Of a DNA stretch of 52,775 bases, positions 23,101-31,335 are shown piece after piece. How positions within the stretch are numbered: the stretch's first letter is position 1; every line of letters starts with the position of its first letter. The stretch spans positions 1 to 52,775 of the IMG/VR virus record IMGVR_UViG_3300030329_004607, one strand, 5' to 3'. The stretch comes from a virus. Made by a program: the position numbers and the translations under genes. The notes beneath the pieces were generated by a model that made no database searches, was not told the origin of the DNA, and was given only the letters and a program-made list of their open reading frames with translations.

Positions 23101-23612
23101 GCAAGTTCGCCCATTGAATTTTTAAGAGTTTGTTTAACCTGAAGTTTAGAAGCCTCTTTAGCTGTTTGAACGCCAAGTCCTTTTAATACTAAACTTCCTG
23201 CTCCTGCACCTGCACCTAAAGCTATAAGGTCAAGTGGCATTATAAATGAAGCAAGCATTGAACCAATGTCTTCAAGAATATTAGGATCATAATCATCAAG
23301 ATTATATCTTTGCTTTCCTGTTACTAATTGTTCTGTTAAACCTGTAAGGGAATTATTATAACCAGCTTTCCAAAAATCAGCAGAATTTTCATCTATCCCA
23401 TAATCAAACCATGATTGAAATCCATTCATGAATGTAGGAGATGTATTAGCATCTTTTTTAACTTGTGCTTTATTATCTACCTCATTCCAAGAAAGATTTG
23501 GATTATCTCTTTTTAAATATTTGTAAATTCTTTCATCGCTAAGTCCATCTACTGCATAGTCTGAATTACGATATTCATCAATAGCACTTTTTACATTTAA
23601 TGGTATTGCCAT
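17172..23612 (-). CDS. Giant virion protein (2146 aa) with tyrosine-recombinase module and zincin motif
   Basis: Largest gene. Residues 115-310 have hydrophobic Ala/Gly-rich segments and 330-590 are helical. Residues 600-895 look like a complete tyrosine recombinase: a core-binding part (LKFLGKDSIERIKPNDIKKI), R762 in GLGVRTGEFNALTPSNI, lysines 796/797, R853, H879 in LGHKG and Y889/Y890, although E850 stands where His is usual. HEVSHH at 1003-1008 with E1044 fits a zinc peptidase. The rest (1150-2146) is helical with hydrophobic stretches near 1620-1660 and 1855-1880, as in ejected internal proteins of podoviruses. It is the last gene of the late arm. Confidence 0.8.
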   Translation of the reverse strand: MAIPLNVKSAIDEYRNSDYAVDGLSDERIYKYLKRDNPNLSWNEVDNKAQVKKDANTSPTFMNGFQSWFDYGIDENSADFWKAGYNNSLTGLTEQLVTGKQRYNLDDYDPNILEDIGSMLASFIMPLDLIALGAGAGAGSLVLKGLGVQTAKEASKLQVKQTLKNSMGELATRQAFTLASYEGAMGGVQAGVNGEDVMGGIAKGVMHGGILGGLAGAAGGGLAYSNAHLLDKFSKAGKIATKAGEEATEAISKGERTLLGLTSPVGQIGAESAVYTAGDVVTAVAKGEDVRWRDIGVSLVADLGLFGITKGMHKVFSKSMEHYKLLEEAEKAKHGVDSEGNPRHASILDKQELEIRERAREKREQGDIEEAINDEKIADTLHKEKRGVDEKYIKFKEDLQSSQEKTKILISDYVDGITEGSTERANRLITNVSEQIGAVEKLIEHATDPINPMYEGLLGSFKKHKEQLLKLSDTWKGDKVRDRQGKVIYTEKKILEESESLGIDVSELDIDTPEGRKQATELIKQEKGELAETEAIATGREGATTRYRDIATTSAEMKQVQENLKIKRKDKDFSYRDTSELEKTLIDFEKPPEQKTHIPEIKDNVTKNSLLAWVEAGEGNKGSVRLIAKGLKFLGKDSIERIKPNDIKKILQGIDSRDPNLPLRPEPMATAFSEFVDWAGYKKLIEQPFRKQDLSNKGVWQLAKQIRERIAGERIEAIGEINLEADIAKSVKKLPTFNKSTTKQKELHVSASLHGVEGLGVRTGEFNALTPSNIKKKKIKGKMEYYYHVTPGLVKKGGGNPRPVKISKNLYDKIQTIIKENKVGKNDPIFKSKNTPELIKDLYKANIRVEDVRKFIETRADQVGMTQRQKDLLSFYLGHKGSSEVVNKYYKGTMPEATKVELSGIIQDILTENISVLDGSNKLSELFGTKETKYQLESASKSLGISVDQLKSQINHFKKLYPELDIQLKDTLGKFQGEAVLGRVTGHLIDIAKGDARADTIPHEVSHHVVDVLRAFGDKKSKKLIKDGERMFRGEENMVQAIGEYVAGNMKNKTMIGKVKNFLNKFWSHLKHKLNVHNKNDVARILGERVMKGDLPEQRAKEFITKYQTAKQSPQAKAEIKKLNREVHEGGMDSLDRRVKKADLKGYNKVRTEIFGDTTFKADNITLDQMQRYQEYLVDHPANYGNSKSAEPIFRRIQDVNDKYHVHPEVAKASLELMGVEGGKYENASPETMKAYESMVRSEYEAPPVKDTNLTDHLMLREQDISKKQPWMYRYGRAVMPVWLVLKNYGGEAGKRISNRLLNHEWAEHVLYKGPGDQAINLIKTTLGKKKSKNAVLIFDKERADRLYQEGELSKSQQDFYEKVHGKNKDIKSDEYRAYQVWDRYKTEIWKELEKALLKHETPESAKTIMAEMKSIEVDNYMTRAWTKKALKYLHKDSNYINEMVEKQANQLAKKQAKEKAKSDTEAKVLEDKYKDPNSIEGEKLRSEIREEMFKALKYGYGHVKNPHLIPRKGLMKEYVDITNDRGIQEKIKVYDDTIEGTAGMYVRRMSKHLANVSYFPEWTGTGSKHKIHTGTLSEIVKLAEDGREGGGIATYANLAVERQLGFERDLKKSLASPLYKAGGIIASSSAAMGLSSPLSGMKNLAIGIPRSIGVHGFWRTMSGIKHMFDASAWHEARNKGYLEYGAKNLELDEIGFDVLGKKLNMRNLFKFNFMTQTENMNRIISSHAGQLYFDQVVSKLRGEKGMFKMKTNKSRMRRLMEEVWHLSGDEISFLENTKDLSSVDVKGKYSSIINKVGHFSHVTTQGGTSTVLLPLWMSSAEAKPLTLFQRMATATTIDIHRNFIKPIQEFGNFAPLLRATLAHSASGAALYFVFKEAFGKEPPTGSALTQDDGFSKAMLNLWRSEFFGLAGEVIPGLNPYERELGVPIIEPVIIRNILEANKQIAKVRGGGQTLGQAIKSWTKQTVVVANQAMTLFRTTLYKNSPYFKDFMATRAMVRTFKKQRNLPMFSGDGTISRRQPYYTDLKEAIMFGKEEDVAKAYWDAMSFVITDEGRVDPYSTPRKRYKKAQQAIKSVMSHYKPLNISDERKGTSKNLMNQFYDWLSPENEKMVRKVAKLYEYKNRDLQKIIRKSKWRNKYFAYPNNV

Positions 23613-23631
23613 TTATCTATTTTACCTTATC

Positions 23632-25140
23632 TTATTTAACATATTTTAAAATTTGATCAGCCCTTGTTTTTAATGATGTTCTTTTATTAGTAATTTTATT
23701 TAACTCTTTCTTGAGGCTTTTTATTTTATTTTTTCTAAATCCTTGCTGTCTTATTGGCTGTTGTCCTTTTTCTGCTAAAGAAAATTCACCAGCTTTTCTA
23801 GCAGTACCCTCTAGTTCAATACGTTCTTGTACTAGATCACTATATCTTTTCTTTTGATCTTCTGGGAAATTATTTCCAAAAAGGTCTCTCATTTCCTTTA
23901 TCTCTTTTTTTACTTCTTCCCATCGATCTTTTTCATTGGGCTGTTTTTCTAAATTTGTAATTTCATTTTTAATTTCTATTTCACGTGCATCTAAATCTTT
24001 CATTTCATTAACAATTTTCATTCCCATTTTTGAAGTATCTCCTTTTCCTGAAAAAGAATCCATATAAGAGGAATATTTATCTCCACCTTCAGCTCCACCT
24101 TCAGCTCCACCTTCACCTCCACCTTCACCTCCACCACTACCTGGTGGAGTCTTCTTCTTAAAAAGATTTGGAAACTGATATTCAATATAACTTTTTCCTG
24201 CTCTTTTCATTTGAATTTTATCATCTAAATCAATTTGTTTTTTCAAATCCATATATGTATCTTGTATGCTTTCTTTTAATGATTCATTTAAATCTTTAAA
24301 ATGACGTATTTCTCCCTCCATTGCATCAGGAATTAATTCATTTGGAACTGGTATATTACCATTTATTATTTGCTCATAACCTATATATTTATTTACATTA
24401 GCATCAATTCTATTAATTAGATTTTTTGTAGCAGTTTTTTGTAATGTATCATCTTTAGTTATATAGTCTTGTATTGGTTTTATTGTATTACTTGCAATCG
24501 ATTGCTTATAAGCTTTATATTCTACTTCATCAATTTTTTTATCATCAAAAAATGAATCAACTATAAAATCATTAATATATGCTCCATGGGCAAGTTGTTT
24601 GTCTAAATGTCTATTTTGAACAAGTTGCAATCTATCTCCATGCATTGCTAGAAATTTCTCTGTATAATCTGTATAACCTTGAACAATATTTCTAAATTTA
24701 TCTACATCTTCATCTGTATACTCTGTGCCAACAGCAAATTTATCAGAATCTATAAATTCTGATATTGGCTTCATATAAGACTCTAATTGACTTGCAAATT
24801 GTTCAAAGCTACTATTTTTTTCTATTTGTCGATCAAAATTATCAAGTTGGACTTTACCAAGTTCTAAAGTTTCTTCATCCATTTTACTGCTATACTTATT
24901 GTAATATTCTTGATATTTATCTTTTCTATCTTTAAGTTCATCATTATTATATATTCTATTAACATCACCAGCAATAGCAGACATTGTTCTTTGTCTTCCT
25001 TGATTTTTATATTTACGTTCTTGTCTTGTATCAGATATTATATTTGCAAGACGATCAATAGACGCTTCAAAGGAACGATCTTGTGTGATTGTTGGTTTAC
25101 GTAATGCTTTTGCTAATTCTCTACTTGGATCAAATGCCAT
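23632..25140 (-). CDS. Internal virion protein candidate (502 aa)
   Basis: Helical, charged protein with long coiled-coil potential at both ends and a flexible linker GSGGGEGGGEGGAEGGAEGG at about residues 335-355, encoded by 12-base repeats. No membrane segment or enzyme motif is seen. It lies between the giant virion protein and two structural proteins and shares their style, so it is most likely an ejected or core protein. AGGAGG precedes the ATG. Confidence 0.65.
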   Translation of the reverse strand: MAFDPSRELAKALRKPTITQDRSFEASIDRLANIISDTRQERKYKNQGRQRTMSAIAGDVNRIYNNDELKDRKDKYQEYYNKYSSKMDEETLELGKVQLDNFDRQIEKNSSFEQFASQLESYMKPISEFIDSDKFAVGTEYTDEDVDKFRNIVQGYTDYTEKFLAMHGDRLQLVQNRHLDKQLAHGAYINDFIVDSFFDDKKIDEVEYKAYKQSIASNTIKPIQDYITKDDTLQKTATKNLINRIDANVNKYIGYEQIINGNIPVPNELIPDAMEGEIRHFKDLNESLKESIQDTYMDLKKQIDLDDKIQMKRAGKSYIEYQFPNLFKKKTPPGSGGGEGGGEGGAEGGAEGGDKYSSYMDSFSGKGDTSKMGMKIVNEMKDLDAREIEIKNEITNLEKQPNEKDRWEEVKKEIKEMRDLFGNNFPEDQKKRYSDLVQERIELEGTARKAGEFSLAEKGQQPIRQQGFRKNKIKSLKKELNKITNKRTSLKTRADQILKYVK

Positions 25141-25141
25141 T

Positions 25142-26107
25142 TTACGTGCCTCCTGCTTGGGGAAGACCAGCTATAAATTGTTGAAATTGATTTTCCCATT
25201 TTGATGTTTGTTTTTGTTCTAATTCGTACATGCCTTTTTTATAATCAAATTCAGCTATATCTTTAGTTAAATCATATGTATCTTGGATAGAACTAAACCC
25301 TTTAGATAAATCCTCTAATACTTCTGTTCCACCTCTTTGCCCCATTCCACTATAAATATTTTGAGTTTTTTTGCCTAAAGTTTTAGCTCCCTTTTGAAGA
25401 CCATATATATCTGATTCTTTTTGCTTGACAGCTTTTCTTCCTATCAAACTATCCTCAAATCCAATTTTATTATATGAAGTTTCAAAAGTTTCCTCTGTTT
25501 TTCCAGATTGTACAATATCTTGAATTATTTTTGCTTGATCTGTATTACCTTCGTTATTTGCAGCAATAACATCTTGTACATTAACAACTCCATCATTAGT
25601 TAAATCATATGGAGATGTTGGTACACCAATTTCTCCACCATATTGTTCAGCAAGAAAGCTAACTTGAGTTTGATCAATTTCTTCTATTTTTGGGGCTGTT
25701 AATGCTGCTAATCTTTTTATTTCCTCTTTAAATCCATATGGATTATCACTCCAATCTCCAGGAGCTTTTTCCCCATATTTCATTTTAAATATATAATCAG
25801 CAAGTTTATCTGGAGTCATTCCTTCATATTTCTCTTTAGTGAATCCTTCCATTCCAAAATCTTGCTCTCCAATTGTAGTTGTATCAGTCCCAGGAGGTGT
25901 AGGTGTTGTTGAAGATAAATGCTGTAAATTTTGAAATTCATCTTCTTTACCATAATACTTACCAGCAGCTTGTTCCTCCGCAGGATCACCAGCAGAAAAA
26001 ACACCTTCATTAAGTTTTTTATATTGAGAGTACGCTTCATCCCATTCATAATATTCATTATCAACTGTTACTAAATCGTTGCCTTGATATGTAAACATCC
26101 AATTCAT
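25142..26107 (-). CDS. Virion protein with a dockerin-like calcium loop (321 aa)
   Basis: Mostly helical and Gly/Thr/Gln-rich. Residues 167-180 read YDLTNDGVVNVQDV, a perfect dockerin/EF-hand-like loop (D168, N171, D172, N176, D179). There is a single copy, whereas true dockerins have two. The C-terminal half is helical with a Gln-rich end. It is adjacent to the other internal virion proteins and is probably one of them. A stabilising calcium site is inferred. Confidence 0.65.
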   Translation of the reverse strand: MNWMFTYQGNDLVTVDNEYYEWDEAYSQYKKLNEGVFSAGDPAEEQAAGKYYGKEDEFQNLQHLSSTTPTPPGTDTTTIGEQDFGMEGFTKEKYEGMTPDKLADYIFKMKYGEKAPGDWSDNPYGFKEEIKRLAALTAPKIEEIDQTQVSFLAEQYGGEIGVPTSPYDLTNDGVVNVQDVIAANNEGNTDQAKIIQDIVQSGKTEETFETSYNKIGFEDSLIGRKAVKQKESDIYGLQKGAKTLGKKTQNIYSGMGQRGGTEVLEDLSKGFSSIQDTYDLTKDIAEFDYKKGMYELEQKQTSKWENQFQQFIAGLPQAGGT

Positions 26108-26108
26108 A

Positions 26109-27305
26109 TTATCTCCTTCCTAACTTTTCAGCTAATGATTCTTTATCACTCCCACCAAGTGTCTTTCCTTTTTGACTAAAATAATCTACAATTGTAGGTT
26201 CTACACTTCCACCTCCATAATATTTTGAAACTTGTCCGCCATCTTTTTGTATTTTAACTATATTTCCAAAATAATCTTCTTTCCAGCTATCTTGACCAAA
26301 ATATTTATCTCTTAAAGTATCATATTTTGGATCAGTATCATATAATTGTTTTTTAAAAGCTTCTTGTAAATAGGAAGATTGACCACCTATATCTCCATAA
26401 AATTCTTCATGTAACCAGTCTTCCCAATCTTGTTCACTTTTAAATCCTTGAAATGAATTTTTTTCTTTTGGTAGAGGTGGACGTTCAAGTTTTCCTCTTT
26501 GCCATATTGGGTCTGCTTTACCGCCAAAAGGTGTAATTTCATGTGTTACAGGAGATTCATCTATTAAAATATCTTCTGGAAATTTTCCATAAGATTGACC
26601 TATTTCTTTACTAATACTATTTGGATCAACACCTCCAGTTAAATCTGCTTCAAAAGCTTCTTGAACTTCTGAAATTTCAGGTGGCTCAACATCATATGAA
26701 ACATCAAATATATGATCATCTAAGCTCTTTCTTGGAAGTCTTGGTTCACTAGATACATTTGAAGCATCAAATGCTAGATCAGGAGCTTTGGCTGATTTTG
26801 TAATTACTTCCACCTTTGGAAGATCACCTTCAGGCATTCCAAAAGTCATAAAATCAGGAAGATTTTTCTTTATATTTTTAAGGAAATCTGGGTTTTGCAA
26901 AACTTCTTTACCTGCCCAGCTACCTGCATAATCTACCGCTTGACTAAGTAAAGCTTCCCCAGTACCAACATTTGATTCATCTTCAGCTTCTAATAAAGCA
27001 TCAATCATTTTGCCACCTTCTCCGCCAGTATATGCTCCTTTAGCATCTTTAATTGCTTGTTCATGTTTTTTATCAAAAAGGTCAATATTATTTTGTATAA
27101 CTCTATCTAAAAGAAAATCAGCTACATGTCCAAAACCAGGTAAAAATGTTTTTGCAAGCTTTCCAAGTATTCCCCATCTACCTCTTTTTTTTGCTTGTTT
27201 TCTCATGTTTTCTCTAGCATCTTCAATCTTCTCTGCCAATTTAGCAATCTCATTACGTGCTGTTCCTTCTAAAGTTTCTCCTCCGAACCAAATTCCATTT
27301 GACAT
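26109..27305 (-). CDS. Structural protein, C-terminal GG-x-V-SKYYGGG motif (398 aa)
   Basis: N-terminal amphipathic helices (AKLAEKIEDARENMRKQAKKRGRW) with a hydrophobic stretch near 50-70 (KLAKTFLPGFGHVADFLL), an acidic low-complexity middle, and a C-terminal region ending VKIQKDGGQVSKYYGGGSVEPTIVDYFSQKG. GGQVSKYYGGG-like repeats recur in phage proteins of this type without known function. It belongs to the internal/ejection cluster. A membrane-interacting role is possible from the N-terminal segment. Confidence 0.6.
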   Translation of the reverse strand: MSNGIWFGGETLEGTARNEIAKLAEKIEDARENMRKQAKKRGRWGILGKLAKTFLPGFGHVADFLLDRVIQNNIDLFDKKHEQAIKDAKGAYTGGEGGKMIDALLEAEDESNVGTGEALLSQAVDYAGSWAGKEVLQNPDFLKNIKKNLPDFMTFGMPEGDLPKVEVITKSAKAPDLAFDASNVSSEPRLPRKSLDDHIFDVSYDVEPPEISEVQEAFEADLTGGVDPNSISKEIGQSYGKFPEDILIDESPVTHEITPFGGKADPIWQRGKLERPPLPKEKNSFQGFKSEQDWEDWLHEEFYGDIGGQSSYLQEAFKKQLYDTDPKYDTLRDKYFGQDSWKEDYFGNIVKIQKDGGQVSKYYGGGSVEPTIVDYFSQKGKTLGGSDKESLAEKLGRR

Positions 27306-27322
27306 AATTTATTCCTTTACTT

Positions 27323-27913
27323 TTATTTAAAAAATACTGTTACTATAAGTTGTGCATATCTATCATCGCCATCTGTATCTACAGCGATTCCAGAAGCTCC
27401 ACCTGAAGAATAAGCTAAACCAGCTCCTTCAGTATGAAGATTAAATTCTCTAAGTGAAATAAGATTAAGGGTTGGATTATAATCTATTCTTCCTTCTGGG
27501 GCTGGGTCAGAAGTAGGAAGTCCATACTCTGCAAGTGTCACCATTGAACCAACATTTAACCATTGTATACTCCAATTTGCACATAAAAAATTCTTTTGAT
27601 TTATAAAATCTGGAAGATATATCTTTTTTTGAACAGTACTATCTCCAGTACTTCCTTCAGAAGCTGGGACATCTATGCTAGCTTGCCATATCTTTGGAAT
27701 ATAAACATCTGGATTGTCAAGTTCATTTCCATGCAATATGTTACTAAGCCATCTTCCACCAACCTTTGCAAATAATCTTGCACCAAGAGATGTATTCCTA
27801 ACTTCAAGATCGCCTTCACTACCTTCACGTGGATTAGGACTACTCATTTTACTTGTAATCCTAGACCTTCTAGCTGTGCCCCAAAGTGATGATCTTAATT
27901 TATTCCTTGCCAT
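27323..27913 (-). CDS. Structural protein of unknown function (196 aa)
   Basis: Beta-rich with the strands IYLPDFINQKNFLCANWSIQWLNVGSMVTLAEYG and an acidic, Gly/Ser-rich rest. The N-terminus is basic (RNKLRSSLWGTARRSRITS). Its place between the tubular-B-like protein and the internal proteins suggests a tail or connector accessory. No family is recognised. Confidence 0.6.
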   Translation of the reverse strand: MARNKLRSSLWGTARRSRITSKMSSPNPREGSEGDLEVRNTSLGARLFAKVGGRWLSNILHGNELDNPDVYIPKIWQASIDVPASEGSTGDSTVQKKIYLPDFINQKNFLCANWSIQWLNVGSMVTLAEYGLPTSDPAPEGRIDYNPTLNLISLREFNLHTEGAGLAYSSGGASGIAVDTDGDDRYAQLIVTVFFK

Positions 27914-30582
27914 TATTTAACTGGTCTTTCTCTATATAAAATTGCTATATCATTTATTTCAAAAGCCTCATCTACAGTTCCAGTTATCTTAATCGCAAAA
28001 GAATTACAGCCAGTACCACTTGAACCTGGGATAAGTGTAGCAACTGCTTTAGTTTGTCCTGTTGAAAAACTTCCAGTAAAACTTTCACTTGGGGTAGCAC
28101 CATTAACACCATATGTTACATCTGGAACATTACTAGAACCAGACGTATATGTAACATATACTTTCATTATTTTTTTAGTTTGAGATGGTGTTCCAAAATC
28201 AATGTCTTTTGTTATATATGTAATTGATTGAGTATTACTATCAGCATTACCTACACTATAAGCTTTTAAAGTTTCTTCAGCATCTTGACATATACATAAA
28301 TGACCATTTGGAGCTATTTGAAAATTTGTATGTCTATCTGTATCAGAATTAGTAATTATATTGACACCTTCAGTCCAAGATTGTGTAACCATGTTATATA
28401 CCCATCCATCATCATTATCAGATTCATCTCCAATATTTTTAAGAACAATAATACTTTGTGAGCGTGGATCATAACCAACACATGGAACATTTGCATTATC
28501 ATCTGCAATTGAATCTGATTCACTTAATCCCCAATCACTTATGTCAAATTTACCGCTAGTAAGTGATATTACTTTTTGACCATCATATATATAACATCCA
28601 TATTTATTTGCAAATATTACCCCAAATCCACAAGTAAATACTTGGCATGGGTTAGCTACTCCACAATCTTTAAATATTGCTTCTGCATGAAAAAATCCAG
28701 GATTTGAAATATTAATTATATACATTGCATTTTCTTTAAATTGTAATATAGTATCTTGAAAGGCTGCTAAGGCTGTAATTGGTGAGCCATCCCCAGATGG
28801 AGAATCAAAAAAGTTAAGCTCAGGAATTACTCCTGGCTTTCCTGGCATTGAAAACATCATACCATCAGCAAAATGTTTACCCCTAAATTCTACATTGCCT
28901 ACAAATACTAATCCATTTTGAGCAACTACAGATGTTTTATATCTAAGATCATGAGGCACTGGACCAGCAGTTCCAGTTGCTATTTCATCTGCAACTTCTG
29001 TATATACTTCATTTGCATAATATAAATTTTGAGAATTATATGATTGTACGCTTGGCGGTGCTGAAAAATTTATATCAGTTGCTAAAGTGTGTTTATCTGT
29101 GCCTATGGTAAATTTAGTAAAAGTTGACTCAAGAGCTCCTCTTACACCTTCTTTTAAATTAATTTCTGCTAATAACCATTTTTCTGTTGTTCCAGATTCT
29201 TTAAAATATATACGAGCACCTTCAATCCTTTTATTTCCACCAAGATGAGCATCATTTTTATGTTGAAAATTTACATTAAAATCTAAAGAATGACCTTGAA
29301 ATGAAATTCCATCAGATTCATCGCCATCGCTTTCCGTTCCACATGAAGTTAATCCTGTTTCACAACCATTGTCAAAAAGCCATGAAACATAGAAATAATA
29401 AGTAGTATTAACAGTATCTACCCCCCAAGAACCAGCAGGATTAGATTGTGGAGTACACTCTATAATCATAGTACCTGCAACAGTTGATTGCTCTAAAGCA
29501 CTTTTAACTTTAACATCCCCAACAGCCATTGATCCAGCTGCTTGACTATCATATATTGGAGCATCTATTAACCTATTTCCATACACCCAACCTGTAACAG
29601 TTTCCCTTTGATCTTCTCTATATACAAGCCTTGCACATTTGCTTGTTGTTGTATGTGCAAAATTAGCATCATTCACATATAAACCATTACCAAAAGCATG
29701 AAAAACAGGAGCAACATTTACTGCATCGTTTGAAATTGTAAGAGCAGAACTTCCATCATCAATAGTTGTGGCACTAGAAGCATCATCTTTAAATACAACA
29801 TGTTCTCCATCTGTTGAGCAAACAATTGTACAATTTTCTTGAACAGGAGCAGATGCTAATGAATATGCACTATTAAATATAAATAACCCATACCCAGAAC
29901 ACGGAATATGAGTTGCAGCTGATGCAAGAGTAGCTGTAGAGAGTCCACTAGCATCTGATTTAATATCTCCTAAAACTTTTATAACTCCTATATGTGAAAA
30001 TGTTACATTTTTTGCTTCTTGACATTCATTAATTCCTAGGTCACGTGGTGAAGATTTTTGATTTATACCTCCATGAAACTGAGATAATTGAAATAACTTT
30101 TTACTTCTACCTTTTAATATTGGTAATGGTTGAAAGCCTCCAGATATAGAATTCCAAACAATAGAACCACTAAGAGGACTAACTCCCATATTTGAGAATA
30201 ATGAAGTACCACTAGAAATAGGACTATTAGCCATATCCATTGATCTTCCTTGAGCCCCACCTTCTTCAGTATCTCCTTCAGGATCACCTCCACCAAACAT
30301 GCCTCCAACGCCAGTGTGAGGGGTAAAAGTAAACTCTCCACCTGCTTCAGAGATTGGAAAAGGTACTGTTGTAGGAGGATCATCTGGCGCAGCAGCTCCA
30401 GAAATTATAGCAGAAGAAGAAGCCTCAAGATTAGGAGGAGTATATGGAGTATATCCAAAACCTATTTGTGGAAGATTTAGATTAAGTTGCCCTAAAAAGT
30501 TACTAGAACTTAATGGATTACCTTCTTCATCTACAAGCCCAGGCTGTGTTGTTGGATTATTATTATTTCCAGTTCCAGCCAC
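27913..30582 (-). CDS. Tail tubular/stabilisation protein (889 aa)
   Basis: After a disordered Pro/Gly/Asn-rich start, the segment FHGGINQKSSPRDLGINECQEAKNVTFSHIGVIKVLGD (about residues 168-205) is characteristic of podovirus tail tubular protein B and P22 gp10-like stabilisation proteins. The long beta-rich body (for example YKTSVVAQNGLVFVGN, VVAQNG and TQSWTEGVN) fits a beta-propeller tail ring. The start is a GTG overlapping the previous stop (TAGTG). Confidence 0.75.
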   Translation of the reverse strand: MAGTGNNNNPTTQPGLVDEEGNPLSSSNFLGQLNLNLPQIGFGYTPYTPPNLEASSSAIISGAAAPDDPPTTVPFPISEAGGEFTFTPHTGVGGMFGGGDPEGDTEEGGAQGRSMDMANSPISSGTSLFSNMGVSPLSGSIVWNSISGGFQPLPILKGRSKKLFQLSQFHGGINQKSSPRDLGINECQEAKNVTFSHIGVIKVLGDIKSDASGLSTATLASAATHIPCSGYGLFIFNSAYSLASAPVQENCTIVCSTDGEHVVFKDDASSATTIDDGSSALTISNDAVNVAPVFHAFGNGLYVNDANFAHTTTSKCARLVYREDQRETVTGWVYGNRLIDAPIYDSQAAGSMAVGDVKVKSALEQSTVAGTMIIECTPQSNPAGSWGVDTVNTTYYFYVSWLFDNGCETGLTSCGTESDGDESDGISFQGHSLDFNVNFQHKNDAHLGGNKRIEGARIYFKESGTTEKWLLAEINLKEGVRGALESTFTKFTIGTDKHTLATDINFSAPPSVQSYNSQNLYYANEVYTEVADEIATGTAGPVPHDLRYKTSVVAQNGLVFVGNVEFRGKHFADGMMFSMPGKPGVIPELNFFDSPSGDGSPITALAAFQDTILQFKENAMYIINISNPGFFHAEAIFKDCGVANPCQVFTCGFGVIFANKYGCYIYDGQKVISLTSGKFDISDWGLSESDSIADDNANVPCVGYDPRSQSIIVLKNIGDESDNDDGWVYNMVTQSWTEGVNIITNSDTDRHTNFQIAPNGHLCICQDAEETLKAYSVGNADSNTQSITYITKDIDFGTPSQTKKIMKVYVTYTSGSSNVPDVTYGVNGATPSESFTGSFSTGQTKAVATLIPGSSGTGCNSFAIKITGTVDEAFEINDIAILYRERPVK

Positions 30583-30734
30583 TATAATAATCCTTTAATT
30601 ACTTTTTTGATCTTAGCCCAAGCTTTATCATCTTTTTTAGTTTTAGTTGCTTTAACAGCTATATCTCCAATTATGATTAATAGTCTAAGCATACCATGCT
30701 TTTTTATAAGTCTTCCTATTACTAAATTTAACAT
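30582..30734 (-). CDS. Small amphipathic protein (50 aa)
   Basis: MLNLVIGRLIKKHGMLRLLIIIGDIAVKATKTKKDDKAWAKIKKVIKGLL: a basic amphipathic helix, one hydrophobic stretch (LRLLIIIGDIAV) and a Lys-rich end. It overlaps the previous stop (TAATG) and the next start (TAGTG). It is the third of a run of four tiny coupled genes (31335-30582); a membrane-active accessory is likely. Confidence 0.55.
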   Translation of the reverse strand: MLNLVIGRLIKKHGMLRLLIIIGDIAVKATKTKKDDKAWAKIKKVIKGLL

Positions 30735-30877
30735 TACTTACCTACTACTTTGTAAATTGCTTTTTTAATTGATGTCCATATCAGATCATCCCACTGGCTA
30801 GGGCTAAGTGCCACTATCTTATCAACTGCCAATAAACAGATTAACACATATTCCCAGTTATTGATTAAAAAATTCAT
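30734..30877 (-). CDS. Small membrane-associated protein (47 aa)
   Basis: MNFLINNWEYVLICLLAVDKIVALSPSQWDDLIWTSIKKAIYKVVGK. One hydrophobic helix (residues 9-24) is followed by an amphipathic tail. The ATG overlaps the stop of the holin-like gene (ATGA). It resembles small phage proteins encoded next to holins, but no specific function is known. Confidence 0.55.
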   Translation of the reverse strand: MNFLINNWEYVLICLLAVDKIVALSPSQWDDLIWTSIKKAIYKVVGK

Positions 30878-31128
30878 TTATTTTCTCCTTGTTTAAAAAG
30901 TTTAATTACGATGTCTTTTATTGTATTTACTGCTGTCATTGTTTTTTTTGTCTCATCTTTTGATTGACGATTACTATCAATTAATTTAACAGTAATGTCA
31001 TACAAGTTTTTTATATCTGCCTTTACATCTCTTGTTATGAACTTTATTAAATACATGAGTGCATAGCCTAAACCTATCGCCACTGCGACTGGAATACCCA
31101 GTGTTTCTATAATAGCAAATATGTCCAA
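30874..31128 (-). CDS. Holin-like membrane protein (84 aa)
   Basis: An N-terminal single transmembrane helix (IPVAVAIGLGYALMYLIKFI, residues about 12-31) is followed by a long amphipathic coiled tail with a basic end (DIVIKLFKQGENK). This fits BhlA/UviB-type or other single-span holins. Its neighbour at 31144 is also a holin candidate, and an endolysin lies far away at 1422; a membrane-pore role is inferred from layout and topology. GGAG lies upstream of the ATG. Confidence 0.55.
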   Translation of the reverse strand: MDIFAIIETLGIPVAVAIGLGYALMYLIKFITRDVKADIKNLYDITVKLIDSNRQSKDETKKTMTAVNTIKDIVIKLFKQGENK

Positions 31129-31143
31129 CCATGCCTCCTAACA

Positions 31144-31335
31144 TTATTTTAATTCTTTATATATTTTAATTACCAAATAGACTAAAGTTGCAATACCTAC
31201 AAGAAGACTTACAAACTCTGGCAACCAGTCCCATAATGATAGCCAAAAACCACCAATTCCATACGTTGTTGTTTTAACTGTATCTATAATGCCTTCCACA
31301 TTATTTCTCCCATTTCTGTCTATTAAATTTACCAA
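31144..31335 (-). CDS. Class II holin candidate (63 aa)
   Basis: GFWLSLWDWLPEFVSLLVGIATLVYLVIKIYKELK: one long C-terminal transmembrane helix after a tryptophan-rich stretch, ending KIYKELK. This pattern is typical of small phage holins of the T7-like class found with podovirus tail genes. It overlaps the end of the 255-residue gene by 35 bases. The two small genes downstream may modify its timing. Confidence 0.6.
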   Translation of the reverse strand: MVNLIDRNGRNNVEGIIDTVKTTTYGIGGFWLSLWDWLPEFVSLLVGIATLVYLVIKIYKELK

